DNA of 64,000 nucleotides. It comes from Mantamonas sphyraenae. Its lineage: Eukaryota > CRuMs > Mantamonadidae. The first letter of the stretch is position 1. Each line of letters starts with the position of its first letter. The notes under the pieces were generated by a model that worked only from the letters and a program-made list of their open reading frames with translations, had not been told where the DNA came from and did no database searches. Location: NCBI GenBank assembly GCA_026936335.1, contig JAPMXV010000039.1, forward strand, positions 1 to 64,000. The letters run 5' to 3'. A program made the translations under genes and the position numbers. Below, in pieces: positions 1-8,755 of the stretch.

Positions 1-135
1 TAACCCTAAACCCTAACCCTAACCCTAACCCTAACCCTAACCCTAACCCTAACCCTAACCCTAACCCTAACCCTAACCCTAACCCTAACCCTAACCCTAA
101 CCCTAACCCTAACCCTAACCCTAACCCTAACCCTA
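1..135. repeat. Telomeric repeat array (CCCTAA)n
   Basis: About 22 head-to-tail copies of CCCTAA (TTAGGG on the other strand) start at base 1 and stop at about base 135. There is one variant unit near the start, with three A instead of two. The C-rich strand reads 5'->3' from the window edge, which is the orientation of a left chromosome end. TTAGGG is the telomere unit of animals, many fungi and many protists, so it does not identify the lineage. Confidence 0.98.
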
Positions 136-400
136 GGTTCCGATATCGTGTGAATGATGTGTCTGGTCTATGTCTTGTGAGTTGTGCTTGTGTCTGCTGG
201 CAGAGTGGCTGGGTTGGTTGGTGAAATGGGGCAGTGGGCAACGGGTGGGAGGGGAAATGTCGCTGGTGAGTGGCCGTTGTCCTACAACGCCGCGCAGTCA
301 GCACTGCCCATCCGCCTTCAACCAAAGTATCACCAACACCCACAACACCCTCCACCTGTCCAATACAATCCGTATACACTCCTGTACCACTTCCACCACC
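136..400. other. Short telomere-proximal non-coding stretch
   Basis: These 265 bases lie between the last telomere unit and the first credible start codon. They show no subtelomeric satellite, transposon or degenerate telomere units. Short open frames cross the stretch but lack the third-position GC bias of the real genes. A small 5' untranslated exon is possible, because a GTGAGT donor-like site lies near 265, but it cannot be shown. Confidence 0.5.
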
Positions 401-2648
401 ATGGACAAGGACTACTCAAGCACTCCGAAGCAACAGCACACACCCAACACCTGCCCAGCGTGCGTTCTGCCTTCCACCCCGTTTTCTGACTGCCCGCTTC
501 TCCCGCTTGCTTGCCTCCTCCATGCCTCCGTCGCTTCTCTACACTCCTCCCAAGCATCTCCCCTTCCCCATCACCACCGCTGCTGCCTTCACCGCTCTTC
601 TCCGATCCACTCCCCCCTGTCACTGCTCTCCCCGTTGCCAGTTTCCCCGTCTGCCAATCTCGTCCGTTTTCCCTCTTTGCTCGTTCCAGCCTCCCTTCAC
701 CCCGCTTCTGCCCTGACGGCGTCCATCCCGCCTTCCGCTCACCGTTCACACCGCGCCCCTCTCGTCTTCCCCACAGCTATGCGTACATGGTCCCTCCCAT
801 GGCTGCCCAGCCGTTTCCGAACATGCTGCCCGTCTCTGGCGTACAAAACCCGTACCAGCACCCACAACCACCCATCATCTGGGTCCCTGTCAACACCCAT
901 CCCCAGCAGCACCACGCATATGCTCATCAGGGTCACCCATACTACGCCTACCCTCCTCCGCCGCCTCCTCAGCCGCGACAAACCGCCCAGGTGCACTTCG
1001 CTCAGCCTCCGTCGCACCCTCCGCCTGCTGAACCCACCGGAAACCACAACCGCGTCCCCAAACGCATCAGCCCTGCCTTTGTCAGTATCACACGGACCAC
1101 ATCCACCACCACATCGTCGTCCTCCTCCCACCAGACCACACAGCAGACTGGAGACAGCGACGACGACGACGCAGACCAGGACACACACACACAAGACACC
1201 GGCGACGTGGAGGACCTGATGTTCCTGAACTTTGGTCACCGTGAACCACGGTCAATGTCCAGCAACTCAGAGTGGATGACCAGCTCAGGGATGGAGGCGT
1301 ACGAAGAAGACGGCGAGGCAAAGGACGCAACCCAGCAGCACGTGGACGACGAGTTGGAAACGCAGGGTACCTTCAGCTTTGCAGACTCTGGTGATGCCAT
1401 GAATGAGGAGTACATGCCGCCAGACGACAGCGACGACGACACAGACGACATGGAGCAGGAGGACTTGGACGAGTGGCAGCCGAGACGCACAAGCAGCAGC
1501 CGCACACAGGTGGTGTTGTGCGCAAAGGGTGGACAATTGGATACTGTGACGAGCGCAGCCACAGGAACAAGAAGGAGCACACGGCACTGCTGAACCACAT
1601 GCACACTCTGGCCAATGAGCATCCCATCGACGACATCCCCGACCTCATGACCCTGCAGGCGCGTGTTGTGGTCTGTCATGGCACCCTGAGCACGCTGGTT
1701 CGACAGATTCAGCTCGCTCTGGGCAACATTCCCCTCTCCCAGGGAGACATGGCCTTCTTTCTCACCCTTCTCGGCCGTTACATGGATCAACATGCGTGCA
1801 TCCTTGCTATCAACAATGCTGGTCTGGCCATGGGTGTGACAAAGGCTGAGTTGAAGGTGTGCTGGCTGGAGGAGCCAGACGACTACGGCGACCCCAACTA
1901 CGCCCTCCTCCACCTGCTCATGTCAGAGATGGACACTCTCGGCGAGAGAACCCATCCCACCACCTGGAAGGAGTACGAGCAGACCCAGCTGTGGCTGCAG
2001 AAAGCACGACGCCCTGCTGACAACGACAGCGACCCACACTGGACACAATGCGACTACGATCATCACCTCACCACCACCAACGTGGAAAAGTGGCATCCTG
2101 AGCCTGTGCGCAGTGGCTGGAGCAAGACCGCAGACGAGCGTAGCAGCTGCACGGCGCGGGAGTTCCAGACGCTGCTGGCACACATGAAGGCACGCGCAGC
2201 CAAGCACCCTCGCCATCAGCTCACACACGAGCTCCATGCGCTGCGTGAGCTGATCAACAACGGCAGCCTGCACTCCCTCCTGCGACACATCATCCTGGCG
2301 CTGGGCAACGTTGGCGTGCCGCCTGTCGACCTGGCCTTCTTTGTCCGCCTCCTCAGGCCACACCTCACTTACCAGCACGTTGCCAATGCCATCAGCAACA
2401 CCCTCACCCGCGGTGTCACCTCCCTCTCCCTCAAGATCGCCTGGCTCGACAACCCCAAACCCAGCGACGCCACACTGCACACCCTCCTCCACACCCTCAT
2501 CGACCGCATCACACCCCACATCACCACCCGTCCTACCACCGTCGCACTCCTCAACGCCTACCCCATCCCCTCCTTCACCCTGCCCAAGCGCAAAGACCCT
2601 TCCTCCTCCTCTTCCTCCTCCTCCTCCAAACGCCAACGCCTCGAATGA
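401..2648 (+). CDS. Unknown protein with a duplicated ~150-residue domain and a frame break
   Basis: I do not recognise this family. The start is the ATG at 401 (context ACCACCATGG). A 317-bp intron (460-776, GTGCGT...CCACAG, CCTGACGG branch-like site near 711) joins it in phase to an exon beginning at 777. The N-terminal third is rich in Pro, Gln, His and Tyr, followed by an acidic Ser/Asp tract. The C-terminal part holds two copies of one domain, at about 1480-1960 and 2085-2560. They share VR-x-GW, DERS and LALGN-x-P blocks and a (D)LAFF/DMAFF segment. The tail is poly-Ser followed by KRQR, a possible nuclear localisation signal. Between about 1480 and 1530 the reading frame shifts by -1 without a convincing intron. 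This could be an assembly indel, programmed shifting or decay. The spliced, corrected length is about 640 residues. The stop lies 30 bp from the stop of the convergent LRR gene. Confidence 0.65.
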
Positions 2649-2678
2649 ACCACCCTTTCATTCACACATCCTTCCCAC

Positions 2679-4220
2679 TCACCCTCCCCTCCCCACCCAC
2701 CCAACCACCCTCTGCATCACCTCATCTGGCAGTGTCACCCACCCTTCCCACCCTCCCTCCTCCACATACTCCTCCATCCCTCCACACTCAAACATCACCT
2801 CCCTCTCCTCCCCATTCATCACCAACGCCACCTCCATCGCCTCATCCACCTCCACATCCCACCCTATCCAATGCCACGCCTTCCTCCACCCTTCCTCCCT
2901 CACCATCTCCACCGTTTCCGTCCTCGGCTTCGCTCCCCACTCCCGCAACACCTCAACAATCCCCTCATTCCCACCCTTCACTGCTCGCTCCAGCGAAGTC
3001 TCATTTCCACCATCCCCTGCAAAAGTATCCACAGGCACACCCCACTCCCTCAACTCTCTCATCCTCTCCACATCCCCACACTCCACAAACTCCACGTGCT
3101 TCATATGGTTCCTGTCCGACAGCAACCGCAAAGCTCCATTGCCAACGTCTCTGATTCTCCAGCACGACCGGTTGCCTTGCAATGCCTGCGCCATTGATGC
3201 TCCTGCTACTGTCCCGATGCTGTTGCCGCTGAGGTCCAGTTTCTGCAAACTGGTGTTCTCAATCAGTCCCTGCGCCAGTGCTCTAGCTCCTTTGTCCGCA
3301 ATGCTGTTGTTGTTGAGGTTCAGATTGTGCAAGCTGCTGCTCGTACTCAGTGCCTGAGCCAGTGCTGCTCCTCCTTCGTCCCCGATGCTGTTGCCGCTGA
3401 GGTCCAGTGTCTGCAAACTGGTGTTCTCAATCAGTCCCTGCGCCAGTGCTGCTGCGCCTTCTGCCCCGATGTTGTTTCCTCTGAGGTTCAGTGTCTGCAA
3501 GCTGCTGTTCTCAATCAGTCCCTGCGCCAAGGCTACTGCGCCTTTTGCCCGATGATGTTGGTGTAGAGGTCCAGATGTGTGCAAACTGCTGTTCTCACTC
3601 AGGGCCTGCCCCAGTGCTGCTGCTCCTTCGTCCCAATGCTGGTCCAGCTGAGGTCAGAGTCTGCAAGCCGCTGTTCTCACACAGAGCCCGCCCCAGTGCT
3701 GCTGCTCCTTTGTCCACAATGTGGTTCCAGCTGAGGTTCAGTGTCTGCAAGCTGCTGTTCTCTCTCAGTCCCTGTGCCAGACGCTGCTGTTCCTTCTGCA
3801 CCGATGCTGTTGTTCCAGAGGTTCAGTGTCCGCAAGCTGCTGTTCTCACTCAGGACCTGCTTCAGTGCTGCAGCTCCTTCTGCCCCGATGCTGTTCTGGC
3901 TGAGGTTCAGTGTCTGCAAGCTGCGGTTCTCAGCCAGCGCCTTGGCCAGCGCCACTGTTCTTTTGCCTCCCAGCTCCCAGCGTGCAAGCCCCAATTCCTG
4001 TGGGCGACGTGTCAACATTCGTTCCATCCTTCGTACACACCCTCCCACCCACCCTCCCACCCATCCCCCTTTCCCTTCCCCTTGTGCGACGACCAAAAGC
4101 CGTCCCTCCCGGCTCCCTCCCACCCCAACTCACCGTTCCCTCAGCCTCCAAAGCATCAACAATCCGCACATGGTCCCCACTCTGCAACAATTTCTCCCAA
4201 TCATCTTTTCCTAAGCTCAT
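2679..4220 (-). pseudogene. NLR-like leucine-rich-repeat/ankyrin-like gene, broken by single-base shifts
   Basis: Exon 1 (4134-4220, start at 4220) is a clean 29-codon exon with donor GTGAGT. After a 136-bp intron with a TTGACACG branch-like site, exon 2 starts at 3997. Exon 2 encodes 28-residue repeats of the ribonuclease-inhibitor/NLRC type (L-x-x-N-x-IG-x-EGA-x-ALA-x-x-L-x-ENSSL-x-x-L). The repeats move between three frames because of about five one-base changes, near 3780 (+1), 3655 (-1), 3632 (-1), 3582 (+1) and 3552 (-1). The C-terminal part (2679-3190) reads cleanly and resembles two loose ankyrin repeats (ECGDVERMRELREWG and a sister motif). An intact product would have about 468 residues and would be a protein-binding scaffold. 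I call it a pseudogene, but sequencing error within the repeats cannot be excluded. No NACHT or kinase domain is present. Confidence 0.6.
3195..3965 (-). repeat. 84-bp tandem repeat encoding LRR units
   Basis: Nine or so imperfect copies of an 84-bp unit (28 codons) run through the LRR gene. A shared core on the plus strand reads GTCTGCAAGCTGCTGTTCTC. High identity between neighbouring units suggests recent unequal exchange or gene conversion. The single-base shifts of the gene fall inside this array. Confidence 0.8.
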
Positions 4221-4376
4221 TTGTTCTGCATCCGGCTGCGCTTGCCATCTCGACTGTGCACCTCAGGCAAACCACCCCTGCATCAACAGGCACACGAAGC
4301 TGTCCGTGGTGAACACGACGCAAGGAATGGAAAATACGGTGCACAAGCGGAGGTGTCCATTCCTCCTCCCCTTCAA

Positions 4377-5785
4377 TCACCCACCACCACCACCACCACC
4401 ACCCCTCAACCACTCGCTCTGCAACGCTTCCCTTGCGGTCAACCGTTTGCCCGGATCCACCTCCAGACAACCACGCAGAACACTGTACACCTCCTCCGGC
4501 GCCGCCTCGGCCACACTCATCCCGCTGTCCTCCATCTGCACTGTGTTTAAACTCACACACAGCTCCCGCAGATCCACATGCTCAGGCATCGACGCCTTTT
4601 CCTCCGGCAGCAACATCACCTTCCGCCCGCCACACTCTTGCATCACTGCCTCCTTGCCCAGCACATACACAAGCTGTAGCAGCGACTCGTCGTCATCCCG
4701 TGCCGAAAAGAACGGGTAGCGCCCGCTCAGCAGCGAAAGCAGGATCACTCCGGCGCTCCACACGTCGATGGCTGTGCTTTGTTCCTGGCTCCTCATCAAC
4801 ACCTCTGGCGCACGGTAGCCCTTTGTCCCTGCCCGTGGCGCGTACATCGCCTTGCCTTTGGCCGTGCTCCGCTCCGCCTCCCCATCTTTCGATCGCCTCC
4901 TGCTCCGCACCGCCCGCTTCCCCTTGCTCCCTTGCATCATCCGCTCGTACCCGTTTTCCCCTCCCTCGTAGTGAGCCAGTCCAAAGTCCACCAGCAAATA
5001 CTGCTTCCGCTCACGCGAAAACAAAAAGTTGTACGGCTTCACGTCCCTGTGCATCACCCCGTGGGCGTGCAAGTGCGCCAGCGCCTCAAACAGCGCCCTC
5101 ATATAGTCCCGGATATCTGCTAGCGTAAACTCCGCCAGCGACTCCTGTTCCCATCCCGCGTCAGTGCCTTTCCCGCCAAAAATCCGCCTCCCGCCTCCTC
5201 ACTGCTCACCTTGAAGCTGTCGTGTTCAAAGAACGGCAGCACAAACGTCATGTGGTCTTCGTACCGCTCTGCCCGCAAACATTTCACCACGTGGTGTGCT
5301 CCCCTGTGTACACGTCAGCCCGCCCGCCTCCCATCAGCTGCCCCTCCCCTCTCGCCTCCACTTACCCATACTCGTGCAGAAAGTGAGCCTCGTTCAGCAT
5401 CCTGTCTGCAGAAGTCGTTGGCATCAGTCTTTTGAATGCCACCTGCACCGTCTCACCGTTGTCCAGCCGTGCCGTCCCCCTGTACACGTTCGAGAACGTC
5501 CCGTGCCCAATCTTTTCCTCTACCACATACCCCTTGCCCTCCCCAAGCTCAGGAAATGTTTCCTCCTCTTCTTCATCCTCCTCCTCTTCCTCTTCATCCT
5601 CTCTCCTCCTCTTCCTCCTCTTCCTCTTCTTCCTCCTCTACATCTCCTTCGGCTCCCCCGTCTCCCGCCTTCCCAACTTCCTCCCCTGACCTCAATCCAT
5701 CTCCGGTCTCCACCTCCTCCACCTCCTCCTCCTCGCCCTCATCCCTTTGTACACTCCGCCCGCCATACGAGACTTCCACGTCCAT
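4377..5785 (-). CDS. CDC7: CDC7-type (DDK) protein kinase
   Basis: This is a serine/threonine kinase of the CDC7 family, which with its DBF4 partner phosphorylates MCM2-7 to fire replication origins in the nucleus. Visible kinase motifs in order are the glycine loop IGHGTFSNVY, the ATP lysine in VAFKRL, the catalytic loop HRDVKPYNFLF, DFGLAHYEGG, GTKGYRAPEVL and DVWSAGVI. HRDVKPYNFLF and RAGTKGYRAPEVL are typical of CDC7. Kinase insert 2 is a short basic segment. The exons are 5366-5785, 5210-5303 and 4377-5144. The introns are 62 and 65 bp, with GCTGACGTG and ACTGACGCG branch-like sites. The likely start is the ATG at 5785. An acidic (GAG/GAA)n tract at 5561-5641 breaks the frame by one base before the glycine loop, so the N-terminus is uncertain. 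The product is about 426 residues, short for the family. Its start lies 51 bp from the divergent RAD51D start. Confidence 0.85.
5561..5641. repeat. GAG/GAA-rich simple-sequence tract (Glu-rich in CDC7)
   Basis: This purine-rich tract on the minus strand encodes about 25 Glu/Asp residues in the N-terminus of the kinase gene. The glutamate-coding frame changes inside it by one base, so repeat-length error or polymorphism is plausible. Confidence 0.8.
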
Positions 5786-5836
5786 TGCGGCCACAATCCT
5801 GTGCCTCTCCCAGCGCGCCCGGCGCCCCAATCCACC

Positions 5837-6893
5837 ATGCCCCGCCTTCGCGCCTATATGGTCCCACAGCTCACTCCGGCCGTCCTAGCCATCCTCCACC
5901 AGCACAACATCCGCTCCGTCGAGTCTCTGATCTTTATGAACAAAGCCACGCTCGCCTCTCACCTTGACGCTGATCCCACTGTACGCCTGCACCCTCTCAA
6001 CCCCCGCCCCGCCCCGTTCCATCCTTGACCTCCCCACTCACCCATCTCCCTTCCACCCGCAGCCCCTCCTTCGCGCTCTCAAACGCGCTGCCGCCGCCCC
6101 GTCCTCCTCCGCTGCCGCTCTCTACCGCGCCGCATGTACAAAGAAACAACAACAACAAGAACATCACACCCTCACCACAGGTATCCCAGAGCTGGACTCC
6201 ATCCACCTGCCCCGTGGCCTCACAGGCGTCGTCGAGCTCACTGGCCAGCAAAACACGGGCAAGTCCCTCCTCGCCCACATGCTAGCCCTTCGCGCTGCCC
6301 AAAGCTCCACCACCTCCACAGCCGCCCATGTCGTCTACATCGACACCAGCAACGCCTTTAGCCCAGTCCTCCTCCGCCAGCTCTTCCACCACGCCGCGCA
6401 AACCGCTCACCAAACTTCAAACTGCCCCTGTGCTCCACTCCTGAGCCGCATCCACTGCATACCGGCCTACGACCTCCTCGACATCCCTCGTCATCTCTAT
6501 GCCCTCACCGACCGCGTCCTCCTCCATGCCTTCCCCCTCGCTCTCGTGGTTCTCGATTCGTTCTCGGCCGTCGCCGCTCCCCTCAACAACTCCCGCCAGG
6601 GCCTCGGCCACGCCACCATCAGCTATGCTGCTCGTTCCATGCGTATGTTTTACTGTCTCACGCGTGTCCCTGTCCTCTGCACCACCCACGTCGTCTCTGC
6701 CCACCACATCAGCGCCCAACTCCACCGGCCCGCGCTTGGCAAGTTCTGGACCCACGTTCCCGACTCCCAGATCTTCCTCCGCCTCAGCCAGACCACACGT
6801 GCACGCCACGCCGTCCTGTGCAAGTCCAACCAGACCCACCCTGGCCTCATCTCCACGCTATCCCTCACCCTCCCCAGCAGCAACGACATCTAG
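5837..6893 (+). CDS. RAD51D: RAD51D-like recombinase paralogue
   Basis: This is a RecA-fold ATPase of the RAD51-paralogue group, which helps load and remodel RAD51 on single-stranded DNA during homologous recombination. The exons are 5837-5980 and 6063-6893. The 82-bp intron (GTACGC...CCGCAG, TTGACC branch-like site) is in phase 0. The 324 residues match the human RAD51D length (328). The N-terminal helical segment (LTPAVLAILHQHNIRSVESL) resembles the RAD51D linker domain. Walker A is GQQNTGKSL at about residue 110, departing from GPxGTGKT, and Walker B is LVVLDSF at about residue 208. The C-terminal PALGKFWTHVPDSQIFL corresponds to the RAD51D PALGRSW motif. The start has a CCACCATGC context. 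The gene lies divergent to CDC7, and its stop overlaps the stop of the convergent EFM5-like gene. XRCC2 or another paralogue is the alternative identity. Confidence 0.85.
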
Positions 6894-7465
6894 TCGTCCT
6901 CCGGAATCTCTTCGTTCCGCTGCGCCAGCGGGCCTGCACTCTCATAGTTCAAATACAGATTATACTGGTACACCAGGTTGGGGATGCTGGGTTTGAACGC
7001 CTGCGGCTTGCATCCCAGCAGCTCTTCCATCAGCTCAGCGTTCTCCACAATCGTGCTCCCCATCACACGCCCCTCTTCCCCTTCCTTCCACAGCAGTTTC
7101 GTCGTCTCTGCGTACGCCTCCCACACTTCCCGTGTGATAAACGGCGGGTCGATCACCACATAGTCAAACGTGTGCTGCAACTCCTCCGGCACCGCCGACG
7201 GCTCGTTAAAGTCGTAAAACACGTACCCAGAGTCGCTCTCAAAGTTCCGGTCGTAGTCAAACACTCGGCTCTGCTCCTTGAGCCCCTTGTCCGACAGCGA
7301 AAAGTAGATGCTTGGCGTGCTCAGGAAAGCCACCCGTTTCGCGCCACTTTCCTGGATCTCGTTCACCATCGCCGCAATCGTTTTGCTGCTGTACCAGTAC
7401 TGGTTCAGCTCGCTGTCCTCCTTGTGCTTGATCAAGAACTTCTCCGGTCTCACCTTGCGCGACAT
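6890..7465 (-). CDS. EFM5: eEF1A lysine methyltransferase (EFM5/EEF1AKMT1/N6AMT2 family)
   Basis: This is a single-exon gene of 191 codons from the ATG at 7465. It encodes a seven-beta-strand methyltransferase that trimethylates a lysine of translation elongation factor 1A in yeast and human. NQYWYSSKT near the start matches the family's SQFWYS motif, and DYVVIDPPFIT carries the catalytic DPPF/Y motif that led to the old name N6-adenine methyltransferase 2. LNYES near the C-terminus matches the family YVNYDS. The frame stays open upstream of 7465 but with no further ATG, so 7465 is preferred. The stop codon overlaps the convergent RAD51D stop (6891-6893). The gene is divergent from the DUF72 gene, with 90 bp between the ATGs. 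Confidence 0.85.
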   Translation of the reverse strand: MSRKVRPEKFLIKHKEDSELNQYWYSSKTIAAMVNEIQESGAKRVAFLSTPSIYFSLSDKGLKEQSRVFDYDRNFESDSGYVFYDFNEPSAVPEELQHTFDYVVIDPPFITREVWEAYAETTKLLWKEGEEGRVMGSTIVENAELMEELLGCKPQAFKPSIPNLVYQYNLYLNYESAGPLAQRNEEIPEDD

Positions 7466-7555
7466 CTCCTCCCTTCGTGTGGCTTCCGCGGCGCTTGTCC
7501 TGCCAACGCACTCTCCTCTTCTCGCCCACTCCCCACCGGCCACATCCACATCCAC

Positions 7556-8742
7556 ATGTCACAGACGCAATCCCTGGGCAAGGTGCACATCGGCTGCAGT
7601 GGCTACAGCTTCCCGCACTGGCGCAACGGCAAGTTCTTCCCCGCCAACATGCTGCAAAGCGAAGAGTTTGCATACTACGCCAAGAAAGTACGACACCCCG
7701 TCCACAGCACTTCCCCCCCACCGCCCATCTACCACACAACCCCGTCCTCGCTCCCGCTCGACGCTTCTTTCCCCTTTCCCGTTCCCGCAAAAAACGTCTC
7801 GTCATCGCTCACCCTCTTTTTCTCCCGGGCCCACCCCCGGCCCCATCTCCACCCGTCCTCACACACAAGTTCACCACCGTCGAGATCAACAACACCTTCC
7901 ACCGCACTCCCACGGTCGAGGTGTTTACCAAATGGCGTGATCGCGCTCCGACCGACTTCCACTACGCCCTCAAGTTCCACCGCTACCTGACCCACGAGGT
8001 GAACCTGGAAAAGTCTCTTGTTGCCGAGTCGTGGCAACACTTCACTTCCTGTGCCTCTCACCTCCAGAGCCGCCACGGCACCCTCCTCTTCCAGTTCCCG
8101 GCCAGTTTTGTCCTCAACTACGACCGCCTGGAGAACCTCATCACGCACATCAACACCACCAGTGGCTATCCATCCGACATGAGTCCTCGCGTTGCCTTTG
8201 AGTTTCGCAGCAAGACCTGGTTCTGCCAAGAGGTCTTTGATCTCCTGCGCACCCACAACCATGCCCTTGTTTTCTCCTCCCACAACACCTTTCCCTACTC
8301 TGAAGAAATCACCGCCGACTTTGTCTACCTGCGTCTCCACGGCCCCGAAGAGCTTCACGCCTCCTCCTACAGCGACGACCAGCTCGACGAATGGGCCACC
8401 AAGATCAACGCCTGGCGCGTCCTCGGCCTCGACGTCTACTGCTACTTCAACGCAGACGTCGAAGCCTACGGCCCCAACAACGCCCTCTCACTCATGAAAA
8501 AGGTCCGAGCCCTTGCTGGCGAGCAAGACACCCAACGCATCATCAACACCAAGAACGCCCCATCCGTCCTCAACTTTTTCAAGCGCAAGCCCTCGTCGTC
8601 CACCTCCTCATCCTCCTCCTCATCCTCCACCACCACCACCACCACTACCACCACCACCACCACCACCACCTCACCAAAACGTAAAACACCACCCTCCTCA
8701 CCCGAACAACAAGACACCAAACGCCAGCGAACCACATCCTGA
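7556..8742 (+). CDS. DUF72 (YecE-like) TIM-barrel protein
   Basis: This belongs to the DUF72/YecE family, a TIM-barrel family of uncertain biochemical role found in bacteria, archaea and scattered eukaryotes. Exon 1 (7556-7687) encodes the hallmark start VHIGCSGYSFPHWR. A 182-bp intron (GTACGA...CACAAG) leads to exon 2 (7870-8742), which continues with TTVEINNTFHRTP, F.YALKFHRYLTH and EFRSKTWF, then YLRLHGPEE and VYCYFNAD, all family landmarks. Without the tail the length is about 280 residues, normal for the family; the predicted total is 334. The low-complexity tail follows NAPSVLNFFKRK and consists of Ser, a run of Thr codons (ACC repeat) and a basic SPKRK/KRQR end suggesting nuclear location. 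The intron lacks a clear CTGAC motif, unlike its neighbours. The stop lies 13 bp from the convergent HSF stop. Confidence 0.85.
8627..8670. repeat. ACC trinucleotide microsatellite (poly-Thr codons)
   Basis: About 14 copies of ACC with one interruption (ACT) encode a threonine run in the C-terminal tail of the DUF72 protein. It is probably length-variable. Confidence 0.9.
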
Positions 8743-8755
8743 AACTTTGTTCCCT

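Noticed and set aside
1518-1564. Possible 47-bp intron (GTGCGC...CCACAG with TGTGAC) explaining the frame change in the first gene.
   Set aside because: It would remove the VRKGW...DERS block that aligns with the second domain copy. A frameshift fits better, though cDNA could reverse this.
2679-5785. LRR gene and CDC7 kinase considered as one receptor-kinase gene.
   Set aside because: Each has its own start and stop, separated by 156 bp, and the kinase is CDC7-type, which is never fused to LRRs in known families.
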